Part shown: piece by piece, positions 28,997-37,230 of the stretch
Layout of the letters: each line of letters opens with the position of its first letter
Numbering within the stretch: the stretch's first letter is position 1
The notes under the pieces: generated by a model
Database searches by the model: none
Told to the model about the DNA's origin: nothing
The model's input: only the letters and a program-made list of their open reading frames with translations
NCBI GenBank assembly: GCA_025999455.1
Contig: AP024683.1
Location: 875,501 to 939,500 of the forward strand
DNA from: Geminicoccaceae bacterium
GTDB taxonomy: Bacteria; Pseudomonadota; Alphaproteobacteria; Geminicoccales; Geminicoccaceae
Length of the DNA: 64,000 nucleotides
Reading direction: 5' to 3'
Made by a program: the position numbers and the translations under genes

Positions 28997-31206
28997 GCCG
29001 GGGTCTCCGCGAGCGCCGGGACCGGGGCTGCGCGCCGGCCGAGCCGCCGGGCACCGACCAGCCACTGGAAGATCAGGATCGCGAGGAGCATGACCACGAT
29101 CAACACGCAGCAATAGGCGACCGCCAGGCCGTAATCGCCGTTCTCGACGCGTCCCAGGATGTAGGTCGTCGCCATTTCGTAGCGCGCCGAGACGAGGAAG
29201 ACGACGGCGCTGATCGCCGTCATCGCCCGCACGAAACTGTAGACGAGCGCGGCGAGGAGTGCCGGGCGCAGGAGCGGCAACAGGATCCGCCGGACCGTCG
29301 TGGCATTCGATGCCCGCAGCGTGAGCGAGGCCTCGTCGAGCGAGCGGTCGAGCTGCGCCATGGCGGCGATCCCGGCCCGCACGCCGACCGGCATGTTGCG
29401 GAAGACGAAGGCGATCACGAGGATGAGGCCGGTGCCGGTGATCTCGATCGGGGGGACGTTGAAGGCCAGGATGTAGGCGATGCCGATGACCGTGCCGGGG
29501 ATGGCGAAGGAGAGCATCGTAGCGAACTCGAAGGCCCGCTGCAGGGCGAAGCGCTGACGAACCAGGAGCCAGGCGGTGAGCAGCCCGATCGCCGCGGTCG
29601 GGATCGCCGAGACGGTGGCGATCACGAGGGTGGTCGTGAAGCTGTTCCAGGCGGCGCCGGCCCACACCAGGCCGTGCTCGCCCGGTACGACGGCGAAGGC
29701 CCGCCAGAGATGCTCGAGGGTGAAGCTGTAATCGCGGCCCCAGAACTTGACGAAGCCGCCCACCATGATGAGCCCGTAGAGCGCGACCGTGAGGACCGCC
29801 CAGGGTAGCGCCACCGCCCGGCAGAGCCGCTCGATCCCGGGGGTGAGCGGCATCGGCAGCCCGCCTTCGCCCTTGCCGGTCACCGTCGTGTAGTGGGCCC
29901 GACCGAGCCAGCGCTGTTGCACCCAGAAGGCGGCAAGGGTGAAGCCCAAGAGGATGATGGCGAGCACCGCGGCGCGGCCGCCATCGTGCTGGGCGCCCAC
30001 CATCGCGAAGAAGATCTCGGTCGAAAGCACGTCGTAATTGCCGGACAGGACGAGCGGGTTGCCGAAATCGGCGAGGCTCTCGATGAAGCCCAGGAGGAAG
30101 GCGTTGGCGAGCCCGGGACGCATCAAGGGCAAGGAGATCGTGAGGAAGGTGCGGGAGGGATCGGCGCGGAGTGTCTGCGCCGCTTCTTCGAGCGAGGGGC
30201 TCACCCCTTCGACGACACCGATGAGGACGAGGAAAGCGATCGGGGTGAACGCCAGGGTCTGGGCGAGCCAGATGCCGTTGAGCCCGTAGATCCAGCGCCC
30301 GGGCTCGATGTCGAACAAGCCGGCTACGAGTTGGGTCACCGTGCCGTTGCGGCCGAACAAGAGGATGATCGCGAGGCCGATCACGAAGGGCGGGGTGATG
30401 ATCGGCAGGAGCGTGAGCTGACGGAGCAGCCTCTTCCAACGGAAGCTCGTGCGGACGACGAGGAGCGCGAAGGCGAGGCCGAGCACGGTCGTCGAAAGGC
30501 CGACCAGGACGGCGAGGAAGAGCGAATTCCAGGCCACCCCACAGCGATACTCACTCCATAGACAATCGAGCCCCCAGATCCGGCCGTCGGTGAATTTCAC
30601 GAGGAAAAGGGTCGGGGCGAAGGCGCCGGCATTGTCGCGGAACGCGCTCGAGAGCACGGTCGCGACCGGATAGAACACGAAGAGAGCGGTGAGCGCGACG
30701 ACGAGGCCGATCGCGCCGGCGACGAAGGTATCGCCCTTCGCGGCACCCCGGAGCGCCAGGCCGTGGGTCGCGAGGAAGAGGAAGGCCGCGGCGAGCAGGG
30801 CGCCGCCGGCGCCGAGCCCGAATTGGCGGGCACGCGCGGGTAAGAGGGGCGCCAACCAAGCGACCGTGGGCCCGCGATGGTCGATCGCGAAGCCTTGCGC
30901 GGCGAGCCAGGCGAGCCCGCCGAGCCCGGCCGCGATGGCGATCGCCCCGCGCCGATCGGGATCGCCGTCGCGGCGCAGCGCCACGAGCGGAAGGGCGAGG
31001 AAAAAGAGGAGAGGCAGGAGCCAGGGCTTGGCGTGGAGGAGTCCCTGGAACAGGCCCGAGGCCGTGCCCCGATCGGCGACGGGCCCGGCTGCGATCCAGC
31101 CCGGGTCGAACAGCCCGTCCTCGAGGGCGTACCAGGGAAGGACCGTGAAGCCGACCCATCCGACCAGGAGCCAGCCGAGCAGGACCCGATCGAGGCGCCC
31201 GTGCAC
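28993..31206 (-). CDS. Fe(III)-type ABC transporter, fused permease
   Basis: A 737-residue inner-membrane protein with two permease units in one chain, as in FbpB/AfuB iron transporters. Each unit has an EAA-type loop: LEEAAQTLRADPSRTFLTISLPL near residue 340 and LDEASLTLRASNATTVRRILLPL near residue 625. An N-terminal extension of about 190 residues adds roughly five helices before the first classical unit, making it longer than common FbpB. The start used is an M at 31206, 27 bases past the binding-protein stop. It probably moves a metal ion or a metal chelate; the exact substrate is uncertain. Confidence 0.88.
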   Translation of the reverse strand: MHGRLDRVLLGWLLVGWVGFTVLPWYALEDGLFDPGWIAAGPVADRGTASGLFQGLLHAKPWLLPLLFFLALPLVALRRDGDPDRRGAIAIAAGLGGLAWLAAQGFAIDHRGPTVAWLAPLLPARARQFGLGAGGALLAAAFLFLATHGLALRGAAKGDTFVAGAIGLVVALTALFVFYPVATVLSSAFRDNAGAFAPTLFLVKFTDGRIWGLDCLWSEYRCGVAWNSLFLAVLVGLSTTVLGLAFALLVVRTSFRWKRLLRQLTLLPIITPPFVIGLAIILLFGRNGTVTQLVAGLFDIEPGRWIYGLNGIWLAQTLAFTPIAFLVLIGVVEGVSPSLEEAAQTLRADPSRTFLTISLPLMRPGLANAFLLGFIESLADFGNPLVLSGNYDVLSTEIFFAMVGAQHDGGRAAVLAIILLGFTLAAFWVQQRWLGRAHYTTVTGKGEGGLPMPLTPGIERLCRAVALPWAVLTVALYGLIMVGGFVKFWGRDYSFTLEHLWRAFAVVPGEHGLVWAGAAWNSFTTTLVIATVSAIPTAAIGLLTAWLLVRQRFALQRAFEFATMLSFAIPGTVIGIAYILAFNVPPIEITGTGLILVIAFVFRNMPVGVRAGIAAMAQLDRSLDEASLTLRASNATTVRRILLPLLRPALLAALVYSFVRAMTAISAVVFLVSARYEMATTYILGRVENGDYGLAVAYCCVLIVVMLLAILIFQWLVGARRLGRRAAPVPALAETPA

Positions 31207-31233
31207 CCGGCGTGTCTCGATCCGACGCCCGCC

Positions 31234-32256
31234 TCAGCGCGGCAGGGCGTTGACCTCCTTCTCCCACTTCGCGAGCAGACGCTGCCGCTCGCTCGACGAG
31301 CCGTATTTCTTGAAGTCGTAGTCTATCAGTTTGATTTCGGAGAGCTTGGGCGCTTCGGGGGGTACAGTTGCGTTCTTGTTGGATGGAACCTGGTACGACT
31401 TGGCCTTCACCGCCATGGACTGGATGTCGGCGCGGAGCGCGAAGTCGTAGAACTTGCGAGCTTCGTCGGGATTGCGGGCGCCGGCGATGATGCTCATCGA
31501 ACCGATCTCGTAGCCCGTGCCCTCACAGGGTGAGACGACGACGATCGGCGCGCCTGCGACCCGCATCGCCACCGCATCGTGCTGGAAGACGATGCCGACG
31601 AGCGTCTCGCCTTGCGCCGCCGCCTTGATCGGCGCGGACCCGGACTTCGTGTATTGGCTCACGTTCTTGTGCAGGGCTTTCAAATATTCGAAGGCCTGGT
31701 CCTCGCCCATCATTTGGACGAAGGTGGCGAGTGCGGTATAGGACGTGCCGGAACTGTTGGGGTTGGCGATCTGAACCTCGCCCTTGTATTCCGGCTTGAC
31801 CAGATCGGCCCAGCAGCGCGGCGGGGCCATGCCCTTCTTCTTCAAGAGTTCCTCGTTGTAGCCGAAGCCGAGCGCGCCCGCGTAGACTCCGACCGTGCGC
31901 CCGCCCGAGGCCTTGTGCTGGGCGATCGCCCAATCGTGGAGCTCGGCCAAGAGCGGTGAGGTGTACGCCTCGGTGAGGCCCTCCTCGGCGGCCTGGAGGT
32001 GCGGATCGCCCGTCCCGCCCCACCAGATGTCGCCTTTCGGATTGTCCTTCTCGGCCTTGATCTGGGCGTAGGTCTCCCCCGAGCTCTTGCGGGTCATGGC
32101 CACCTTGATGCCCGTCGCCTTCTCGAACTCGGTGACCATGAGCTGGCACCAGACCTCGTCCGGGCTACAATAGAGCGTGAGCCTACCGGCCGCGCGAGCC
32201 TCGCCCGCCGCCAGCACGAGCGCCACGGCGCTGCCGACCAACCATCCTGCACGCAT
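31234..32256 (-). CDS. ABC transporter substrate-binding protein, Fe(III)-binding (FbpA-like)
   Basis: A 340-residue periplasmic binding protein. A signal peptide (residues 1-22, ending ARA) precedes the mature start GRLTLYCSPDEVWCQLMVTEFEK, typical of the FbpA/AfuA-type SBP family with LxxYCSP. Middle segments GDIWWGGTGDPHLQAAEEGL and ANPNSSGTSYTAL fit the family's anion-binding loops. The C-terminal part lacks an obvious pair of tyrosines in the order found in FbpA, so iron may not be the ligand. The ATG at 32256 has GGGAGG 8 bases upstream. It is the first gene of the operon. Confidence 0.87.
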   Translation of the reverse strand: MRAGWLVGSAVALVLAAGEARAAGRLTLYCSPDEVWCQLMVTEFEKATGIKVAMTRKSSGETYAQIKAEKDNPKGDIWWGGTGDPHLQAAEEGLTEAYTSPLLAELHDWAIAQHKASGGRTVGVYAGALGFGYNEELLKKKGMAPPRCWADLVKPEYKGEVQIANPNSSGTSYTALATFVQMMGEDQAFEYLKALHKNVSQYTKSGSAPIKAAAQGETLVGIVFQHDAVAMRVAGAPIVVVSPCEGTGYEIGSMSIIAGARNPDEARKFYDFALRADIQSMAVKAKSYQVPSNKNATVPPEAPKLSEIKLIDYDFKKYGSSSERQRLLAKWEKEVNALPR

Positions 32257-32368
32257 CGTCGGAGCCTCCCCGTCCTCGGCCCTGCCGGTGCGGAGTGAAC
32301 GGCCGGACCACGTCGCCGTCAACCGCCGCGACCCGGGAGCGGGGCAGGTTCGCTCGGGCTTACGCGCA

Positions 32369-32395
32369 GCGAGGCGCACGCGGTGGGCGCCTCGC
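32369..32395 (-). terminator. Perfect 9-bp hairpin between soxX and the transporter operon
   Basis: GCGAGGCGC (32369-32377), a 9-base loop and GCGCCTCGC (32387-32395) form a perfect stem 22 bases past the soxX stop. There is no T-run, so it may be a Rho-independent terminator of weak type or an mRNA stabiliser. Confidence 0.45.
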
Positions 32396-32416
32396 CGAGC
32401 AGGTGCCGTGCGACCC

Positions 32417-33049
32417 TCACTCGTCCCGGTTCACGGGCGAGTTCGGGTCGAACAAGAACGCCAGGACGTGGCGGATGTCGTCGATCGACAAGATCTTCTT
32501 GGCGCCGAAGCGTGGCATGGTCGAACAGGCGACCGTGGCGTTCGGGTTGTAGATCTTGATGTACGCGTCTTTGATCGCGTCTTGCGCATAATCGCGCAGC
32601 TTGCCGTAGCCCTTGAGCGAGGGGCCGAGCGTTCCGTAGGACAGCTCGGTCGGCGCCATCTCGTGGCAGGCGTAGCAGTTCCCGCCGACCTGGCGCTTCG
32701 GATCGTCACCCATCCGCAGCCCGTAGCCGTTGAGCGAGAGGGCCTCACCCTTCTTCCAGTCGCCCAAGAACTTGCCGTCTTCGGGGAAGACGATCGAGTC
32801 GAGCGCCGCTTTTTCGATCCGCGCGGCGACCTCGGGCGGCGGCTCGTTACGATATTCCGTACACAGACGCTGCGTGTCGTCCTGCTCGATGCGCGCCTTC
32901 AGCTCCGGTGCGAGCTTGTCGTAGCGGAAGCCGTCGCGCACCACCTGCTCGCGCCGCTCGACGGAGATGGTCGGCAAACCGGGGATCTCGGCGGCGAGGG
33001 CGGGAACCGCGAGACAAGCCGAAAGGGCGGCGGCGGTCACGAAGCGCAT
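32417..33049 (-). CDS. soxX: Sulfur-oxidation cytochrome c SoxX
   Basis: A 210-residue exported cytochrome c. The signal peptide ends at about ALAA (residue 20), the heme-binding motif CYACH is at residues 125-129, and the distal methionine lies in ACSTMPRFG. Family pieces GGNCYACHEM, SYGTLGPSLKGYGK and LAFLFDPNSPVN identify SoxX, the small subunit of SoxAX, which oxidatively couples thiosulfate to SoxYZ in the periplasm. The N-terminal 100 residues are longer than in compact SoxX proteins. It follows soxA by 12 bases. No soxYZ, soxB or soxCD is in the window. Confidence 0.93.
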   Translation of the reverse strand: MRFVTAAALSACLAVPALAAEIPGLPTISVERREQVVRDGFRYDKLAPELKARIEQDDTQRLCTEYRNEPPPEVAARIEKAALDSIVFPEDGKFLGDWKKGEALSLNGYGLRMGDDPKRQVGGNCYACHEMAPTELSYGTLGPSLKGYGKLRDYAQDAIKDAYIKIYNPNATVACSTMPRFGAKKILSIDDIRHVLAFLFDPNSPVNRDE

Positions 33050-33061
33050 TTTCGGGCCTCC

Positions 33062-33868
33062 TCAACGCTTGATGCTCGGAACGGCGAGTTCGCCGCCCTC
33101 GGCGTTCTTGGTGAGCCAGGTGATCAGCGCGACGCTGAGTTCGGAGCCGTAGTCGAGATCCGGCATCCGCATCTGCCAATAGCAGTCCCACATCCGGTGC
33201 TGCATCGTCCGCAAGGTTTCGTGCGAAACCCGATAGGTCGGCCACGAGGTCATGGCTCGCGCCGCGTCCTCTTGCCGCGTCATGTTGCCGAGCTCTTGCA
33301 GGCGGATCCGCCGGCCGTCTTGGCTGTGGCATGTCGAGCAGGAGAAATCGAAATAGGAGCTTCGCCGGTAGAAGACGGCTTCACCGAGCGCGTACGCCTC
33401 TTTCTCCTTGGGATGTTCGAGCGGGATCTCGAACTTCATGCCGGACGATTTCTCGGCGACGTAGGCCACCAGGGCCTCCATGTCCGACTGGCCGCCCCGC
33501 TTGGAAAAGGCGCTCTTCTTGATCGTGGCCTCGTCGAACCCTTGGAGGTTGACCATGCACCACATCAAGCGGGTCTCGAGGTCCATGACCCGGTCGGCGT
33601 CGGCGAAGTAGCGAGGCAACCGGGCATAGGCACCCTCGACGACGCCCGGCCCCAGCCCGAGGTCGCACTGTTCGAGGGAGGCGTTCTTGGGCCCGCGTTT
33701 CTGGTGCCACAAGGCCTCGCCGCGATCGACGAAGAGATAGCCGGGATTGGCGAAGGGGTCGGCCAACAGCCGGCGGTACTCCTCGAGCGGGTTCTCCGAT
33801 TGGGCTGCCGCTGCGGTCGCGAGGCAGGTCGCAGCGAGGCATTGGGCGAGGAAACGACCGATCCTCAT
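33062..33868 (-). CDS. soxA: Sulfur-oxidation cytochrome c SoxA
   Basis: A 268-residue exported cytochrome. The signal peptide covers about residues 1-22 (ends AAAAQ). The heme motif is CSTCH at residues 177-181 and the ligand cysteine of the active site, persulfide-modified in known SoxA, is in [10 protein letters not shown] (C229). Cys residues in QCDLG and MWCM near residues 68 and 104 match the structural disulfide that replaces the first heme in monoheme SoxA. With SoxX it links sulfite or thiosulfate sulfur to the SoxY swinging arm. The ATG at 33868 has GGGAGG 9 bases upstream. Confidence 0.93.
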   Translation of the reverse strand: MRIGRFLAQCLAATCLATAAAAQSENPLEEYRRLLADPFANPGYLFVDRGEALWHQKRGPKNASLEQCDLGLGPGVVEGAYARLPRYFADADRVMDLETRLMWCMVNLQGFDEATIKKSAFSKRGGQSDMEALVAYVAEKSSGMKFEIPLEHPKEKEAYALGEAVFYRRSSYFDFSCSTCHSQDGRRIRLQELGNMTRQEDAARAMTSWPTYRVSHETLRTMQHRMWDCYWQMRMPDLDYGSELSVALITWLTKNAEGGELAVPSIKR

Positions 33869-33925
33869 GGTTGCTAACCTCCCTGGCCCCGATGGGCAGA
33901 GCGCCTGCCCGCGGGCACGCTCCAC

Positions 33926-33954
33926 GACCTACTGTATGAGCTTTGCCTCAACAA
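33926..33954 (-). promoter_or_regulatory. Candidate promoter of soxAX
   Basis: On the minus strand TTGTTG (33954-33949), a 17-base spacer and TAGGTC (33931-33926), about 58 bases before the soxA start. It is an AT-richer stretch than its surroundings, but the -10 element is weak. Confidence 0.4.
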
Positions 33955-34075
33955 GGGGGCAGTCATGCGCGCATGCCCAGGCGGGGCGAGCCCGGCGAGC
34001 GGAGGAAGGCGCACCCTGCGTCGTCGCGGCGACCGGCAGCGACAGGGCCGCCGGCTCGATCGTCGCCGCGCGGGG

Positions 34076-35656
34076 TCAGAGCCACCAGGGGATGTCGCCG
34101 CGCATGCGAGCGAGCCGTTCGGGAGTCCGAGGCGGCTCCGCCCAGCGGACGGGTGCGGGCGGGACGGCGGCCGCGGGCGTGGCCGGCGGTGCGGCCGTCG
34201 ACGCGGCGTCGGCTTCTCGTGCGGGGCCCACCCGATTCGGCTCGGGTTCGTTCCGCGCAACAGCGGTCGGCGGGCGACCGACAGGAGACGACCCGGGACG
34301 GTCGGGCACGAGGCGCGGGTCCCTACAGTCGAGCGAGTGGACGGGTCGGGCGTCGCGTGCCGAGCCGGGGGCCCGTTCGGCCGGTCGGTCGAATCTCGCG
34401 ACGCCGGCGGTAGGGGCCGTGCCGGTCGGTCGGGCCGCAGCCTTCGGCTCGGCCCGGCGGAGGGCGCGGGCGAGGGCCTCGGCGCTCCTGAGATCGCCGT
34501 TGGCCAAGAACCGGTCGAGCATGGCCGCGGCGAGCGCGGGCTTTTCTCGGGCGACGTCCGGCCACGATGTCGGCGAGGGCGATGCGGTCGCGGCGGGGCC
34601 GGAGGCGGGGACGGGCGTTCGGGGGGCGTCGTCCCGCTCCGGGGCCGATCGCGGCGAACGGCCGAGCTCGGCCGACGGCGTGGCAGAGGGGGCGGCTCGT
34701 TCCGCCGGCGTGTCGGACCCGCGGGGATGTGTGGCTGCGGGCTCGGGTTCGTTCGGCGGAACCGGGTTCGACACCGGGCCGTCCGAGGGAACGGGCCGGG
34801 CCGCGGCGTCGCGCGGACGGGAGGGCTCGGGGACCGGGCCGGACGCGCCCGATCGGGCGAAGGTGCTCGGGTGCGCGGCATCGGCGGCCGCTTCATCCGC
34901 GGACTTTGCCGCACGCTCGGGGCCAGCTGCGGGGGAATGCCCATCGTTCGGACCGGACCTCGGGGAGGTCGCCTGCTCGGGTTCGTTCCGTAGTTCGTCC
35001 GCAACCCGCCGTGTGCACGGCTCGGCTGCCGCGGCCCGGTCGGGTGCGCCGGCCAACGCCGGTGACGCGGACACGGGGTCGAGGTTCCCGGCGGCGCCCG
35101 CGGTGGGCTCGGTCGGCGCGTCGGCGCCCTCCGCGGTGGGCGGTGGCTCGTCGGCTTCGGCCTCGCCCGTGCTGCGCGGCCGCTCGGCGAGGGCCTTCAA
35201 GAGCCGGTGCATTTGGCGGTCGAGCTGGGCCTGCCAGCGCAAGAGGAGCGAAAGTTCGGGGACGCGGGAAAGGAGGCGCGGCAGGCCGGGCTCGGGGAAG
35301 AGCCGGCCTTCGGGGCAGCGCGGCTCGATCGTGGCGAGGCGGGCCTCGAGCCGGTCGGCGCGCGCGAGCTTCCAGGCCGTGAGGGCGAGGCGCTCGACGA
35401 GCAGCGCTTCGCTCGGGCTTTCGGGTGCGTGTTCGGCCGTGAGCTCGGCCAAGAGGGCGGCGAAGGCGGCGGGGTCCTCGCCCGGGGCGAGGAGTTGTTC
35501 GGCGCAGAGGCCGTGGCGGAACGCGTTCCGCGACGCGCGTGACTTGCCTTCGGCGGTGACGGGGCCCTTCGAGCGGGCGCCGTTCCTGCGCGAGGCCTCG
35601 ATCTGGGCCGGGGAGCGGGGGCGGGGGCCGGCGCGGGGCGTGGGCTCGGGCGACAC
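34076..35656 (-). CDS. Pro/Ala-rich protein of unknown function with SRNAFRHGL motif
   Basis: A 526-residue protein that I cannot assign. The N-terminal 150 residues look like a domain seen in scattered bacterial accessory genes: PAQIEASRRNGARSKGP followed by TAEGKSRASRNAFRHGL near residue 40, then helices (ALLVERLALTAWKLARADRLEARL) up to WQAQLDRQMHRLLKAL. From residue 160 on it is low-complexity Pro/Ala/Ser/Arg/Glu sequence, interrupted near residue 375 by one helical stretch (AMLDRFLANGDLRSAEALARAL). The start is GTG at 35656 with GAGG 7 bases upstream. It lies at the edge of the DISARM region, and homologues may be linked to mobile DNA; its function is unknown. Confidence 0.65.
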   Translation of the reverse strand: MSPEPTPRAGPRPRSPAQIEASRRNGARSKGPVTAEGKSRASRNAFRHGLCAEQLLAPGEDPAAFAALLAELTAEHAPESPSEALLVERLALTAWKLARADRLEARLATIEPRCPEGRLFPEPGLPRLLSRVPELSLLLRWQAQLDRQMHRLLKALAERPRSTGEAEADEPPPTAEGADAPTEPTAGAAGNLDPVSASPALAGAPDRAAAAEPCTRRVADELRNEPEQATSPRSGPNDGHSPAAGPERAAKSADEAAADAAHPSTFARSGASGPVPEPSRPRDAAARPVPSDGPVSNPVPPNEPEPAATHPRGSDTPAERAAPSATPSAELGRSPRSAPERDDAPRTPVPASGPAATASPSPTSWPDVAREKPALAAAMLDRFLANGDLRSAEALARALRRAEPKAAARPTGTAPTAGVARFDRPAERAPGSARDARPVHSLDCRDPRLVPDRPGSSPVGRPPTAVARNEPEPNRVGPAREADAASTAAPPATPAAAVPPAPVRWAEPPRTPERLARMRGDIPWWL

Positions 35657-35687
35657 GGGCGACCTCGTTTGTTGGGATCTCGCGCCG

Positions 35688-35716
35688 CTTGTATGATCAT
35701 AAACCCAATCTGTCAA
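35688..35716 (-). promoter_or_regulatory. Candidate promoter of the Pro/Ala-rich gene
   Basis: On the minus strand a perfect TTGACA (35716-35711) lies in an AT-rich stretch. With a 16- or 17-base spacer the -10 element reads ATACAA or TACAAG (about 35693-35688). The GTG start of the gene is about 32 bases further on. Confidence 0.5.
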
Positions 35717-36080
35717 ATCTCTCCTCTCGAGACGGCCCGCCGCTTGCGGCCGGGTTGCGCCGTGCGCTGGGCTCGGAGGATCGCGAGCGGCCGGCGGCGT
35801 GGTCGCGGCGCGCCGTCGAGCGGTGGTTGCTGTGCGGGACGGGCGAGCCCGAGCCGGCGGTCGGGGGTGCACGAGGCACAGGCACCCGGATGGCCGCAGA
35901 CTGTACGGGGATGGTCGACGAAAGGGGGAAGGTCGCCGGTAATGTTCAGCGGTCCTTCGGGCTCCGGCTCGTGAAGCTTTCGGTAACGACTTCGCCGTTA
36001 CGCTCCGGGACGGTGGAGGAGGTGCCGCGGCATCAACCGATGGGCCGGGGGGCGGTCCGCCAACATGGGACCGATGACCA

Positions 36081-36102
36081 GGAACGGTGAAGGAACGGTG
36101 AA
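36081..36102 (+). repeat. Perfect tandem 11-mer
   Basis: GGAACGGTGAA occurs twice in direct tandem (36081-36091 and 36092-36102). A degenerate copy, GGAAGGGTGAA, is in the second unit of the larger repeat. Confidence 0.6.
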
Positions 36103-36110
36103 AGCGGGCT

Positions 36111-36137
36111 GCCGTCTCACTTCGGTCGAGAGACGGC
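36111..36137 (+). terminator. Hairpin, terminator-like
   Basis: GCCGTCTC (36111-36118) pairs perfectly with GAGACGGC (36130-36137) around an 11-base loop, with further G/C pairing outside. There is no T-run on either side. Confidence 0.35.
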
Positions 36138-36182
36138 CCGCGGCGTGAACCTTTCGTCGACCGACGTTCCGATAGTCTGCGG

Positions 36183-36241
36183 CATGGTGGGAGAGGTGCC
36201 GCGTCGGGGGGGAGGACCAGGGGGACCGGTCTCCCACCATG
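36183..36241. repeat. Perfect 12-bp inverted repeat
   Basis: CATGGTGGGAGA (36183-36194) and TCTCCCACCATG (36230-36241) are perfect inverse copies 35 bases apart. They bracket a purine-rich stretch. The pair could be an RNA hairpin or a protein-binding site. Confidence 0.5.
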
Positions 36242-37169
36242 GCAGGGTGCGCGAGAGTCGTGAAGGAAGGGTGAAGTGCCGAACCCTTCTCGAAGCGTCG
36301 GGAGGCGCTGTCGGCGTCGGACGAGGAGGACTTGGAGTGTGCTCGGGTCGAAAACAATGTGCCGTGGTCAGAACAAAGAAAAGACAAAAACTCAATTGGC
36401 GTAGACGAACGTGGTGGGCACAATGGTCCCGCGCGTGGTCGGGGCGGGGGCGGACGAGAAGACGAAGATTGGTCTTCCTTCTCTTCGCTCGAGAGACGAA
36501 GGACATGGTCCATCTTTCGTCGTGAATTTCATATTTGCAGAGCTGAACGCCGGCAACCTTGCGAGCGAAAGAACGAGGGTGCGATCGATTTGCCCGCGCG
36601 GAGGGCCTGAACCGACCGAGTGCATCGAGTGCCGAACCGGCCGGGAAGACCGCGTCGGCGCCGACTCTGTCGCGCGCTCGGCAACGAGGATGTTCCGGCG
36701 GTCGTGGCGGTGTGCGGAGCCCGGCTCGCTCCGACCGGTCGGTCGCGTTGCGAAGGAGGGCCGTGCGGCCTGCACGCAGCGAGAGGGGCTCGGGTCGGTT
36801 CGGTGTGTGAGCGAGACCCCCCGCGTGCGGGAAGTGGGTCGGCGAACGCTTCCGATGCGGCCACAACGGAGTCGGAGACCGGCAAGGATGCAGCCGAAGC
36901 CGTGCGGGAAGGCGTTCTGCCGGGCACGGGCTTCGCGTTCGGCGGTGGGGGCCACGAGAGCGAGGGTCGATTCTCCGAGAGCCCGCGTTTCGCCGACCGC
37001 ACGGGCGATGGAGGCGGCGCTCGTGACTAGGAGCACAATCCGTCCCTCCGGCATTGGGCCGATCCCGCCGTCTCGCTACCCCGCGCGCGGACCGCTCGCG
37101 GCCGCGGCTCGGACCCCTCGCCGCCACGGGAGCGGCGCGAGCCGCTCCGACGGAAGCTGTGCGTCTTGG

Positions 37170-37199
37170 TTGACGCGCGGGTGGCACGGTCACTACCGT
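37170..37199 (+). promoter_or_regulatory. Candidate promoter and small palindrome before drmD
   Basis: TTGACG (37170-37175) is followed after 18 bases by TACCGT (37194-37199), 31 bases before the drmD start. The -10 element overlaps the palindrome ACGGT-cact-ACCGT (37186-37199), which could be an operator for a repressor. The match is only moderate. Confidence 0.3.
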
Positions 37200-37230
37200 C
37201 CAACTGATTGAACGGCGGGGGCTATCGGCC

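Larger units (their letters stand above)
36010..36280 (+). repeat. Imperfect direct repeat, offset about 174 bases
   Basis: Two copies of about 95 bases. The first begins ACGGTGGAGGAGGTGCCGCG at 36010, the second ATGGTGGGAGAGGTGCCGCG at 36184. Both end in GAAGGAA(C/G)GGTGAA, at 36089 and 36262. The copies differ at many positions, so the duplication is old. Confidence 0.5.
35717..37230. other. 1.5-kb repeat-rich stretch without convincing genes
   Basis: No reading frame here has the strong third-position G/C bias of the neighbours over its whole length, and the frames that exist are low-complexity. The stretch holds an imperfect direct repeat (36010-36280), a tandem 11-mer, inverted repeats and an AT-rich part at about 36347-36420. 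A minus-strand frame beginning at 37054 has near-normal codon use for its first 50 or so codons and then decays; it may be the remnant of a gene. The stretch separates the Pro/Ala-rich gene from the divergent DISARM operon and may be an island border. Confidence 0.6.

Noticed and set aside
36010-36280. CRISPR-like array
   Set aside because: There are only two imperfect copies, the unit is too long, and there are no regular spacers or cas genes.
35998-36513. Minus-strand frame of 171 codons over the direct repeats
   Set aside because: The protein is low-complexity Ser/Pro/His, and its repeats arise from the DNA duplication. There is no ribosome binding site or codon bias.
36392-37054. Minus-strand frame of 220 codons upstream of drmD
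   Set aside because: The first 50 or so codons look normal in third-position G/C, but the remainder is not coding-like and I recognise no family. It is noted only as a possible remnant in the 35717-37230 entry.
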